A DNA stretch of 22,554 nt from a virus, in IMG/VR virus record IMGVR_UViG_3300037504_000129, positions 1 through 22,554 of that record; one strand, given 5' to 3'. Below the pieces are notes generated by a model. That model was not told the DNA's origin, searched no databases, and saw nothing but the letters and a program-made list of their open reading frames with translations. Made by a program: the position numbers and the translations under genes. Positions 1-6,757 of this stretch are shown in pieces. The first letter of the stretch is position 1; every line of letters begins with the position of its first letter.

Positions 1-28
1 CCGGCGGTGGAAAACCTAGCGCGAGCAT
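1..28 (-). CDS. Possible 5' end of a further gene, cut by the window edge
   Basis: An ATG at 28-26 opens a minus-strand frame that stays open for the nine codons left before the edge (it begins MLALGFPPP). It lies 13 bases past the stop of the sulfotransferase gene, a normal spacing for this gene string. No strong Shine-Dalgarno sequence precedes it. Too little is visible to assign a function, and a different start beyond the edge is possible. Confidence 0.3.
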
Positions 29-41
29 CGCGGGAAAGAAC

Positions 42-57
42 CTACGAACTTTCGTAG
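42..57. repeat. Short perfect inverted repeat over the sulfotransferase stop codon
   Basis: CTACGAA at 42-48 and TTCGTAG at 51-57 are exact reverse complements separated by 2 bases. On the minus-strand mRNA this could form a 6-bp hairpin with a 4-nt loop that includes the stop codon of the sulfotransferase gene. No T-run follows it in the direction of transcription, so I do not call it a terminator. It may be chance. Confidence 0.35.
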
Positions 58-770
58 CCCCAGTATCGAAGCGCATCCCCATGCACGCGCTCGAACGCCT
101 CCACCTCGCTGCGTGGCAGCGAGTCTCGCCACGCCCAATTCGCACGATCGTTGATCGCAAACGTCACCTCGTCGTTGGCGAGCCCCAATTGAGCCCGCAC
201 CCGTACCATCGTAGCGCGTGGCTCGGCGACCAACTGCTCGTAGCGCACGGTGATTTCTGCTGCCTCGCACGAGGCAACACACCGCGCCCACTGATAGCCT
301 GCCAGCACGAAGAACGATCGCCCCGCCTGCTCCCATGTCTGCTGCTCAGCCTCGGTCAGCGGTCCCCAGCGCCATTGCGTTGGGCCTGCCCATCCCCGCC
401 ACCAGCTCTGTTGCATCAGCGAGAAAGCCACGGCTCGCCCGTCTCGCACGACGTGTACCGTCCGCACCTCGGGCCAGATCGCACGCAGGAAATCACGCCG
501 CCCCCATCCCGTGACTTTGGCCAATAGGCGTCTGCCCGGTGTCGCTGCCTGCCGTTCGGCCAGCCACGTTTCGGCTCGCTGCTTCACGCCGGCGTCAACA
601 TCCCGTGCTGTCAGGTCGCGGCACGGTGCCCGAAAACCACGATAGATGCGATCCCAGTGATCGTACGGCTCCGGGCTGCCCGGCACCAGCTCGGCCAACT
701 CCGGGTGTGCTGCCAGCAACCGATACGAGAGCGTCGTTCCGCTTCGGCCAGAGCCGACAAGCACAATCAC
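42..770 (-). CDS. Sulfotransferase, PAPS-dependent type
   Basis: This probably transfers sulfate from PAPS to a hydroxyl or amine of a glycan or other cytoplasmic acceptor. The N-terminus carries the phosphosulfate-binding loop VGSGRSGTT (about residues 5-13), directly after a first beta strand. The second family motif, VVRDGRAVAFSL (about 107-118), supplies the Arg and Ser expected to bind the 3'-phosphate. A C-terminal YEQLV segment also fits the family. The length of 242 residues is usual for bacterial members. I chose the GTG at 770-768 because it forms a GTGA overlap with the upstream stop and follows GGAGGT at a 6-base spacing. An ATG at 797 would overlap the upstream gene by 31 bases. 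It is the last complete gene of the sugar-modification module. The acceptor is unknown. Confidence 0.85.
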   Translation of the reverse strand: MIVLVGSGRSGTTLSYRLLAAHPELAELVPGSPEPYDHWDRIYRGFRAPCRDLTARDVDAGVKQRAETWLAERQAATPGRRLLAKVTGWGRRDFLRAIWPEVRTVHVVRDGRAVAFSLMQQSWWRGWAGPTQWRWGPLTEAEQQTWEQAGRSFFVLAGYQWARCVASCEAAEITVRYEQLVAEPRATMVRVRAQLGLANDEVTFAINDRANWAWRDSLPRSEVEAFERVHGDALRYWGYESS

Positions 771-1393
771 AGGCGCACCTCCCGGCCACAACCCCAACAG
801 GCAAACGGCCGACCACGCACAAGCTCATCGTACCGGCGACCGCATTTTGGACATTCGAGCGGCCCAGTTCGTTCGTAGATCGCTCGCATGTAATGGTTGA
901 TCCGCCAGGCCAAGCCCAGCTCGTGCACCTGTAGGCCACGCTCACGCTCCCACGCGGCCACGGTACGCACCAACGGCCCGTGCTCGCCCGGCGTGCCCTC
1001 GCTCTCCATGCGCGCGATCCAGTCGTCCACGAAAGCGCCCGCCTCGGCCGAGCCATCAAGCAAAATCGCTCCGCACGACCACGCCATGTTATGGCCTCGC
1101 ATCAGCCCCAGCGTGCACGGCAGTTGCGGCCACTGGGGCGCTTCGTCGAGGTGGCAGTCGACGTCAAGCCACATGATGGGCGATCCGGCCGCTACGCCGT
1201 ACACCTCGCCTCGCAAGCACTGCCGAATAAAATACGGCTTGTGGCGGCAGTTGGCCAACCACTCGCCAATTGGCTCGATCATGCGTATCGCGTGCGGCAA
1301 ACCAAGCTCGGTGAGCCTCTGTATTTGCAACTCGCGGACCACCGCGTAATAACCTGGTCGGCTCGTGGCGTAGGATACAATCGTCGGCTGCAT
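767..1393 (-). CDS. GT-A-like glycosyltransferase with C-terminal zinc ribbon
   Basis: This is a predicted nucleotide-sugar transferase of 208 residues. The core looks like a GT-A domain: an N-terminal strand (TIVSYATSRPGYY), a KPYFIRQCL helix near 52-60, then IMWLDVDCHLDE, whose DVD at 77-79 fits the metal-binding DxD motif. Appended is a four-cysteine zinc ribbon with CPKC at 181-184 and CWGC at 199-202, an unusual partner for such an enzyme. The ATG at 1393 lies 2 bases after the upstream stop. The gene overlaps the following sulfotransferase gene by GTGA, so the two are probably translationally coupled. The GT-A call rests on the DxD context and overall pattern, not on a search. Sugar and acceptor are unknown. 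The ribbon could bind nucleic acid, a partner protein or simply stabilise the fold. Confidence 0.7.
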   Translation of the reverse strand: MQPTIVSYATSRPGYYAVVRELQIQRLTELGLPHAIRMIEPIGEWLANCRHKPYFIRQCLRGEVYGVAAGSPIMWLDVDCHLDEAPQWPQLPCTLGLMRGHNMAWSCGAILLDGSAEAGAFVDDWIARMESEGTPGEHGPLVRTVAAWERERGLQVHELGLAWRINHYMRAIYERTGPLECPKCGRRYDELVRGRPFACWGCGREVRL

Positions 1394-1395
1394 GC

Positions 1396-2355
1396 TCACG
1401 CCTCCCGTGTTTCGCGCGCCGCAATCAGGCGATCGAACAGTCGGTAATAGGCAGCCGCCCGGCGGCTCCAACACCACGGAGCAATCGCCTCTTCCATTCT
1501 CGGCTGCCACTTGTGATACCGCTCGACGGCCACCATGACGGCCGACTCGATATCGTCGATCGTGCGGTCGCACAACAGGCCGTTGACGCCGTGCTCGATC
1601 AACTCGGGCATATTGCCTACGCAGGTGCTCACGAGCACACAGCCGCAACTAGCGGCCTCCAGCGCCGGGTTCGGTGTGCCCTCGCTATTTGAGCAGCACA
1701 AATACACCGTGCCGGCGTTATACCACTGTCGCATCTCGTCCGCCGTCCAGCCGTGGCCCTGCTCGACCTTGCACGAGTCGACGCGCCGCAAATCGAGCGG
1801 CACGCCGCGCGCCGCCAGGCGCTCTTGCAACGGCAGCAAGAATCGGTAATAGCCCTTGAGATCCTTGTTGGGCTGCGTGTGGTACGTCGAGCCACACCAC
1901 AGCACTTTGGGCGCGCGGCGATCGGGCGCAACGTCAATGAAAAACCGCTGGCGATCCACGCCGTTGGAAATCCACGACGTTTTCGCCGGCATCCCAGCCA
2001 AACCCCAGGCAGCCCGGTTGTTGAACACGATCCAATCGCTAGCCGCGTAGAAGTTCGGCCAATGGTCGCGGCCCTCGTGCGGTCCCTCGCGCAGCCAGCC
2101 GGTCGTGTAGTTGGTCACGATCACCCCACGGTCGCCTCGCCGCTTGATATGATCGCGCAACCGCATGGTGCAATTGTACGACGGCTGCAACCAGATGTCG
2201 GGTGAATCGTCTGGAAACGTCTTGCGGTTGCCAAGCGCCAATTCTACCTGCCAGTGATCCGGCGCGTATTTGCGCAGCGCCTCGGCGCGTCGATGGTACG
2301 CCCACCCCTCGCGATCGAATAGCAGCCGCGCGCGGCGTTTATCGGTGGTAGACAT
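1396..2355 (-). CDS. Glycosyltransferase, GT-B fold, GT4-like
   Basis: This 319-residue enzyme probably uses a nucleotide-activated sugar. The second Rossmann half begins near VLWCGSTYHT (151-160). It contains the donor-binding motif SEGTPNPALEAASCG, with the Glu pair E225 and E233 in the E-x7-E spacing of GT4-like retaining enzymes, followed by GNMPELIEHGVNG. The N-terminus has AYHRRAEALRKYAPDHW, closely matched by the enzyme encoded at 3557-4498, so the two look like paralogues. The start at 2355 overlaps the methyltransferase stop by 17 bases. An upstream in-frame ATG at 2514 would overlap that gene by 176 bases and is rejected. Typical GT-B enzymes are about 350-400 residues, so this is compact, as phage versions often are. 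Donor and acceptor are unknown. Confidence 0.88.
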   Translation of the reverse strand: MSTTDKRRARLLFDREGWAYHRRAEALRKYAPDHWQVELALGNRKTFPDDSPDIWLQPSYNCTMRLRDHIKRRGDRGVIVTNYTTGWLREGPHEGRDHWPNFYAASDWIVFNNRAAWGLAGMPAKTSWISNGVDRQRFFIDVAPDRRAPKVLWCGSTYHTQPNKDLKGYYRFLLPLQERLAARGVPLDLRRVDSCKVEQGHGWTADEMRQWYNAGTVYLCCSNSEGTPNPALEAASCGCVLVSTCVGNMPELIEHGVNGLLCDRTIDDIESAVMVAVERYHKWQPRMEEAIAPWCWSRRAAAYYRLFDRLIAARETREA

Positions 2356-2905
2356 AGACGGTGTACGCCTCCGGGTAGGCCGTCGCTTCAAACTCCAGTC
2401 GCATCTTTTCGCGCCAACCGCCCTGCAACAGCGTGTCGGCCATCGCACGTCCGTCGTCGGCCGTGTGGCAGTCCCACACCCACACACCATCAGGTCGCAA
2501 CGCGCTGGCGACATTCTCGGCGATCGCGTCTAGTTCATCGATCTCCTCCATTCCCTGGAGCCAATTGATCGTGCAGATCGCCGCGAATTGCACGCCACGA
2601 AAACCAACCCGCTCGGCAAGTGACCCCACCGCCACGTTGTCCAGGCCGGTGCGTCGCTTGGCCAGCTCGACATGGCCGGGGCGAAGATCCTGCCCGTACA
2701 ACCGCTGCGCCCCAAGGCCGCGTAACCTCAGCAGCCGCAGCAGCTCGCCGCTCCCGCACCCGACGTCGAGAATCGGCCCGTCAACCCAGGTAAACAGCCA
2801 CGATGCCACGTCCGGCAGCGTGGGCGTGTACCGCGACCCGTCCTTGAGCCATTCGATCAACTCCAGATCGTCGACGGGCACCTTATGATCTGAGCTTAAC
2901 GGCAT
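2339..2905 (-). CDS. Class I SAM-dependent methyltransferase
   Basis: This 188-residue protein has the Rossmann-fold methyltransferase signature ILDVGCGSGELLRLL (motif I, about 45-59), in which the glycine loop binds S-adenosylmethionine. An acidic residue follows strand 2 (LYGQDLRPGHVELAK, Asp73). Motif IV may be the AAICTINWLQ region near 108-117. Its position between a deacetylase and a glycosyltransferase suggests a sugar or glycan methyltransferase; nothing in it resembles a DNA methyltransferase (no DPPY/NPPY). The start at 2905 overlaps the deacetylase stop by 10 bases. The substrate is inferred from context only; a small-molecule or protein substrate is possible. Confidence 0.85.
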   Translation of the reverse strand: MPLSSDHKVPVDDLELIEWLKDGSRYTPTLPDVASWLFTWVDGPILDVGCGSGELLRLLRLRGLGAQRLYGQDLRPGHVELAKRRTGLDNVAVGSLAERVGFRGVQFAAICTINWLQGMEEIDELDAIAENVASALRPDGVWVWDCHTADDGRAMADTLLQGGWREKMRLEFEATAYPEAYTVYVYHR

Positions 2906-3564
2906 GTGTAACACTCCTGTTGAGCAAGGGAAAACTCGGGATATAACTCGCGCCCATGCCATTCGGGCGTTTGGGTACACCCGTAGCGATAATAGTCCAG
3001 CAATTGCGACTTGGCGATCAGGTCGACGGGCACCGCGATGCTGCCCTGCCGGTCGTAGTGCCACAGCGCATAGCCATACGTTGGTTGGCAACTGCTTGCC
3101 AGATCGGCGGCCCATCGGTGTTGCGCTCTGGCCACGTCAAAGCCGCTCGCATACTGCTGAGCCGTGTAGTCGCCGTCGACGCCGTGAGTCACTACCACGC
3201 TTGGCTCGTAGTCCGCCAGCGCATCGAGTAGTACCCACTCGGCAAGCGCGGTGGTTGCGTGGCGGTCCTTGCACTCGGCGATTTGCGGCAAGCGCAGATG
3301 AATGCCCGTCGCGCCGACCTCCTGGCACACCCGCGCAAACGCCCCAAGTCGCATGTTGCGTCGATACGGTTCTCTGGCGACTTCCTGCGGCGTTCTCGGC
3401 GGGTTGCACGCCGACACATCGGTCAGTACGGCGATCGTTAGCGACTTCGCCACGGCTTGAGCCGCCAACAGCAGCCCACCGAAAAACAGCGCCTCATCGT
3501 CGTAGTGCGCTGCCAACACCATCACGCGCTGCCCCCGTAATCGCTCATGCGCCGGGCTATCCAT
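2896..3564 (-). CDS. PIG-L/LmbE-family deacetylase, variant active site
   Basis: This family removes the acetyl group from N-acetylglucosamine-containing substrates with a metal-dependent mechanism. The N-terminal motif AAHYDDEALFFGG (18-30) matches the family's A-H-P-D-D-E core, with Tyr in place of Pro. H20 and D23 would be metal ligands and D22 the catalytic base. A second conserved block, VVVTHGVDGDY (123-133), follows. The family's usual H-P-x-H after this block is missing: the residues are TAQQYASGFD, so the third metal ligand is not evident. The length of 222 residues is normal. The start at 3564 overlaps the upstream glycosyltransferase stop by 8 bases. Neighbours on both sides are glycan-modifying enzymes, which supports a sugar substrate. 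Activity is uncertain because of the missing histidines. Confidence 0.82.
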   Translation of the reverse strand: MDSPAHERLRGQRVMVLAAHYDDEALFFGGLLLAAQAVAKSLTIAVLTDVSACNPPRTPQEVAREPYRRNMRLGAFARVCQEVGATGIHLRLPQIAECKDRHATTALAEWVLLDALADYEPSVVVTHGVDGDYTAQQYASGFDVARAQHRWAADLASSCQPTYGYALWHYDRQGSIAVPVDLIAKSQLLDYYRYGCTQTPEWHGRELYPEFSLAQQECYTCR

Positions 3565-4498
3565 TGTCCGCCTCCCGCTGATTGCTCGCCCGCGCGCACA
3601 GCTCGCCATCGATCAACTGGTAGTAGTACCCCGCCAGCCGCGACCACTCCCATTGCGCGACCCGTTCCCGCACGTCGCGAATCGCGTGGAGGTACTGATG
3701 GTTGGCCTGGGTGATCGCTTCGACAAACGCCTCGACGGTCGGCGGCACGATCCAGCCTGTTTTGCCCTGCTGTACAAACTCCGGCAGCACGCCGACCGAG
3801 GTGCCAACGATCAGGCACCCGCACGCCGCCGCCTCCAGTGCCGTATTGGGCAGGCCCTCCATTTTGCTCGTCACGCAAAAAATGCGACCCGTATTGTACC
3901 AGTCGCGCATCTGGGCGGGACGCCGGCAGTCCTCTCCATTGGGGTCGACGGTCAACAGCTCCATGTCGATGTCCTGCTCGGCCAGCACCTCGCGCAATCG
4001 CTGCGCCATGGTGTAGCGCTTCACGTCGCCGCGCTCGGGCGACTGGCCGGCGATCCCGGCACACCAGAGCACCCGCGGCTTGCGCTGGTGTGGGGGCCGC
4101 GTGACGCGAAACACACGGCCATCGACACCGCTTGCCAACCGTCGCACCTTGTTGTAGCGACCGGGAATCGCCTGCTGGCACTGTCGGCTTTCGACGATCA
4201 CGATGTCCGAGCACTCGTGCAGCATGTCGAGCTTGTCGACGTAGCGCGGATATTGGGTGTTGTAACGCGACACGATCAGCGCATCAGGGCAGCGCCGACT
4301 GGCCGTCTCGTACAGCTCCTTATGGCAATTCGATCCCAGGTTGATGATCGCATCGGCATCGTCGTATTGCCATTGTCGATGATGCCCGGTCCACCAGTCG
4401 ATCGTGACGTTCCAGTCATCCGGCGCGTGATGTTGAAGCGCCTCGGCGTGATTCTTGGCGCTCCAATTGGGGCACTCGTACAGGATGTAAGCGTTCAT
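3557..4498 (-). CDS. Glycosyltransferase, GT-B fold, GT4-like (paralogue)
   Basis: This 313-residue GT-B enzyme has the donor-binding motif KMEGLPNTALEAAACGC, with E214 and E222 in the E-x7-E spacing, followed by GVLPEFVQQGKTGW. The linker strand RVLWCAGIAG (142-151) marks the start of the second Rossmann domain. The N-terminus contains NHAEALQHHAPDDW, matching the block near the N-terminus of the enzyme at 1396-2355. Both also share a (R)D/QWYN segment just before the donor motif. I read them as duplicates that diverged, possibly adding successive sugars. The ATG at 4498 forms an ATGA overlap with the sulfotransferase stop; a start at 4534 would give a longer overlap and is less likely. Donor and acceptor are unknown. 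Confidence 0.88.
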   Translation of the reverse strand: MNAYILYECPNWSAKNHAEALQHHAPDDWNVTIDWWTGHHRQWQYDDADAIINLGSNCHKELYETASRRCPDALIVSRYNTQYPRYVDKLDMLHECSDIVIVESRQCQQAIPGRYNKVRRLASGVDGRVFRVTRPPHQRKPRVLWCAGIAGQSPERGDVKRYTMAQRLREVLAEQDIDMELLTVDPNGEDCRRPAQMRDWYNTGRIFCVTSKMEGLPNTALEAAACGCLIVGTSVGVLPEFVQQGKTGWIVPPTVEAFVEAITQANHQYLHAIRDVRERVAQWEWSRLAGYYYQLIDGELCARASNQREADNG

Positions 4499-5112
4499 GC
4501 GGTGTACCAGGTATTTATGATTTGCTGCTCGCACCGCTCCACAGCGCGGCGTTGTGCGTCCTGCCAGACCGGCGCGCCGACCTTGCTGGGCGTGCGATGG
4601 ATCGGTTTGAGTTGACGAATTACCTCAGGATCAACCGGGTGATCGATGGCGGCAAGCAGCCTCAAGAAATCGTCGGCCATGCGTTCCACGCGGCCGATGA
4701 AGCCGCACGTCGGCGCATCGAGCGGGCCGGTGTAATGACTCAGCAGCTCGCCGTAGAGGCCGCCCGCGTCGACCATCCGATCCACCCAGCGGTTGAAGTC
4801 CATCTCGCGGATCGCGTTGAGCCTGTGCGTCGGGTGCCAAGGCCAGTCCTGCCAGTTGTGCGGCACGCCGACGTGATATTTCCACCAGCTCTCATACCAG
4901 GCGATCGGGTGGCGCACGAAGCAGGCCGTCAAATCGCACGCCAACGGCCGCATCGCCGGGGTGAGGTGGCGATCGGCGCGGCTGGGGTCTCGCGGGCTCG
5001 GCAAATGGATAATAGCTAGCCCGGCTCGCAGGCACGCCTCCTCGACCCACATGCCGCCGCACTTGGGGACGTGGTAAATGACCGTCGAGTAGTCAGGCAG
5101 AAATAGCGCCAT
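4495..5112 (-). CDS. Sulfotransferase of a second type
   Basis: This 205-residue protein carries HVPKCGGMWVEEA (14-26). It fits the phosphosulfate-binding loop of the carbohydrate-sulfotransferase group (consensus PK-x-G-G/S-T-W). FVRHPIAWYESWW (65-77) fits the 3'-phosphate-binding motif R-x-P...S. It is clearly different from the sulfotransferase at 42-770, whose loop is GSGRSGTT. This type is typical of enzymes that sulfate polysaccharides, which fits the flanking glycosyltransferases. It starts 3 bases after the upstream zinc-ribbon gene, with a GGAG sequence nearby, and overlaps the next glycosyltransferase by ATGA. At 205 residues it is short, so a reduced acceptor-binding region is possible. 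The acceptor is unknown. Confidence 0.82.
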   Translation of the reverse strand: MALFLPDYSTVIYHVPKCGGMWVEEACLRAGLAIIHLPSPRDPSRADRHLTPAMRPLACDLTACFVRHPIAWYESWWKYHVGVPHNWQDWPWHPTHRLNAIREMDFNRWVDRMVDAGGLYGELLSHYTGPLDAPTCGFIGRVERMADDFLRLLAAIDHPVDPEVIRQLKPIHRTPSKVGAPVWQDAQRRAVERCEQQIINTWYTA

Positions 5113-5115
5113 CGC

Positions 5116-5316
5116 TCACCATTCTCCAGCATGAAAACGCCCGCCATGATACTGTTGCTCGCCTGTTTCGATCGCTGCGGTTCCCCGCTCCATGTAGCGA
5201 TCGGAGTGCTCGTCCGCACAGTCCACGCACAGCCACATATAGTCGTCGCCGCGCGGCGTGGCTTGCGGCATCAGTTCCCCACATACCTGGCATCGCACGT
5301 TGAAAACCATAGTCAT
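5116..5316 (-). CDS. Small zinc-ribbon protein
   Basis: This 66-residue protein has two CxxC knuckles (Cys9/Cys12 in CQVC and Cys30/Cys33 in CVDC) separated by 17 residues, the layout of a treble-clef or ribbon zinc site. The C-terminal half is polar, rich in Glu, Gly and His, with no membrane segment. It sits between a glycosyltransferase (ATGA overlap at its start) and a sulfotransferase (3-base gap), so it is embedded in the sugar-modification module. It could be a regulator, an adaptor or a chaperone; I do not recognise a family. Confidence 0.75.
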   Translation of the reverse strand: MTMVFNVRCQVCGELMPQATPRGDDYMWLCVDCADEHSDRYMERGTAAIETGEQQYHGGRFHAGEW

Positions 5317-6353
5317 GCGGTGATCTCCTGAAAGAGCCGTCGCCACTGCGACGTGATGCGGCTGGCGTCGGCGTGCTCGGCCAACGCACGGCACGCCTGC
5401 TTGACGAGTGATCGTCGAAGGCGCTGATTGTCCAGCACGGCGAGCGTGTGCTTCACGAACTCGTCCTCCGTCCGACACAACATGCCTGTCTGGCCGTGTT
5501 CGAGCATTTCGTGCCACCCTCCCGCTGCGTCGACCACCAGCGGCACGCCCAGGTGCATTGCCTCCAGCCCCACCCGTGGCCAATTTTCGATCGCCGTGCC
5601 GCCCGGCTGGACGAGGCAATCCAACGAGGCCAAAAACCGCTCGGGCGGCTCCGCACCGGGCGGAAGCGTTTCGATCCACGTCGGCGGCGGCCCGGTGACT
5701 CTTTCGACCTGGCGATCAAATCCCATCACCCGGGCGCGTACCGTGTGTCCGCGTTCGGCGGCCGCTTGGCGAATTGTCTCGTAGATTGTCCAGGTGTGCG
5801 GAGAAAACTTGTCCGGGGCCGCGCGGCTCAACCGCCCTATTGTCACGACGCCCGGTGTCGCGTCAATGGCGGGTGTAGGCCGGGCCAGGTCGAAGGCGCC
5901 ACGGATCAGGTAGCCCTGCGAGGGGTCGTAGCCGACGCCGCGCAACACGGGCTCCAATTGGTGTCGCTGGTAGTGGCTTTGGAATACGTGGGCGGCGCAC
6001 GGCCCGTGCCGCTTGATCGCGCGCAACATGGCCGCCTGGGGATGCGTCATGCAGCCAACCCACACGCAGCGCGCGTCGAGGTGCTTGAGCATGGGGTAAC
6101 ACGCGCGAAACGCCGTCGAACAAACCCCCACCGCCACATTGCCGCGCACGCTCAGCCGGGCCAGCCGCTCGGGATCGGCCGTCGCATGGGACACACCCCA
6201 CTCGGCCAGACGCTCGGGCCAGGGCGGCGTCGGCCTGGTGCGGCTGATGAGCGTCACGCCCCAGCCCGCGCGTCGCCAGAGCTTGATCGTATCCCACAGC
6301 TCCGTGGCCGCGCCGCCGAGGTAGTCGAGTTCACCGAACGCAAAAAGGTTCAT
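5313..6353 (-). CDS. Glycosyltransferase, GT-B fold, GT4-like (first of module)
   Basis: This 346-residue protein begins MNLFAFGELDYLGGAATEL, a typical GT-B N-terminal glycine-rich acceptor loop. VVTIGRLSRAAPDKF (169-183) marks the start of the donor-binding domain. The motif GGTAIENWPRVGLEAMHLG gives E256 and E264 in the E-x7-E spacing, and VPLVVDAAGGWHEMLEHG completes the GT4-like C-terminal signature. It is more distant from the other two GT-B enzymes here than they are from each other. The ATG at 6353 overlaps the upstream stop as ATGA and the gene overlaps the zinc-ribbon gene downstream in the same way, linking tail genes to the sugar module. Donor and acceptor are unknown. Confidence 0.88.
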   Translation of the reverse strand: MNLFAFGELDYLGGAATELWDTIKLWRRAGWGVTLISRTRPTPPWPERLAEWGVSHATADPERLARLSVRGNVAVGVCSTAFRACYPMLKHLDARCVWVGCMTHPQAAMLRAIKRHGPCAAHVFQSHYQRHQLEPVLRGVGYDPSQGYLIRGAFDLARPTPAIDATPGVVTIGRLSRAAPDKFSPHTWTIYETIRQAAAERGHTVRARVMGFDRQVERVTGPPPTWIETLPPGAEPPERFLASLDCLVQPGGTAIENWPRVGLEAMHLGVPLVVDAAGGWHEMLEHGQTGMLCRTEDEFVKHTLAVLDNQRLRRSLVKQACRALAEHADASRITSQWRRLFQEITA

Positions 6354-6757
6354 TGTGCATTGTCCTGTGCGTGCCGTTTTGCGTGCCTGATTGCCAGACG
6401 AACAAGCACCCTGGCGGCCTGCCGCGTCGCCCACCAGCTCGACGCGGGCCAGTTGCGCCGCTGGGCTTCCTCGACAAGCCAACCGGCGATCTCGTCCAGT
6501 CGCTCGCGGCACCCGTCGGCGCCCCAGGCGTCCATTTGCCGGATGCGCGACTTGCACCCGCAGCCTTCGGTGGTGTCGATCCCGAGTCGCGAGAGCAGCT
6601 TGTGTAACTCGGTGCCGGGCAAAGGCTTCGTTGCCGGCGACACACACCCAGCGATTGGCGGTCGATGGGCAAAGGACTTGACTCGATGGGTCAGGCCGCA
6701 GTCTCGGCAGACCAGCAGGCCCCGTTTGAAGTCGGGTTTCCAACGGCAGGTGCTCAT
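6350..6757 (-). CDS. Conserved-looking phage protein with Cys motifs, function unknown
   Basis: This 135-residue protein has eight or so cysteines in two blocks. The first has Cys4, CRDC (17-20) and Cys38, suggesting a zinc site. The second is EGCGCKSRIRQMDAWGADGC (64-83). That block and the following helix (RERLDEIAGWLVEEA) resemble small phage proteins I have seen next to glycosyltransferases, but I know no function. The chosen ATG at 6757 forms an ATGA overlap with the upstream stop; an in-frame ATG at 6808 would overlap by 55 bases. It bridges the last tail-region gene and the first glycosyltransferase. A role in the sugar module or in the tail are both open. Confidence 0.7.
   Translation of the reverse strand: MSTCRWKPDFKRGLLVCRDCGLTHRVKSFAHRPPIAGCVSPATKPLPGTELHKLLSRLGIDTTEGCGCKSRIRQMDAWGADGCRERLDEIAGWLVEEAQRRNWPASSWWATRQAARVLVRLAIRHAKRHAQDNAQ

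Noticed and set aside
2339-2905. DNA methyltransferase as a defence or anti-restriction gene
   Set aside because: No DPPY/NPPY or Cys-type DNA methyltransferase motif; small Rossmann-only protein in a sugar context.
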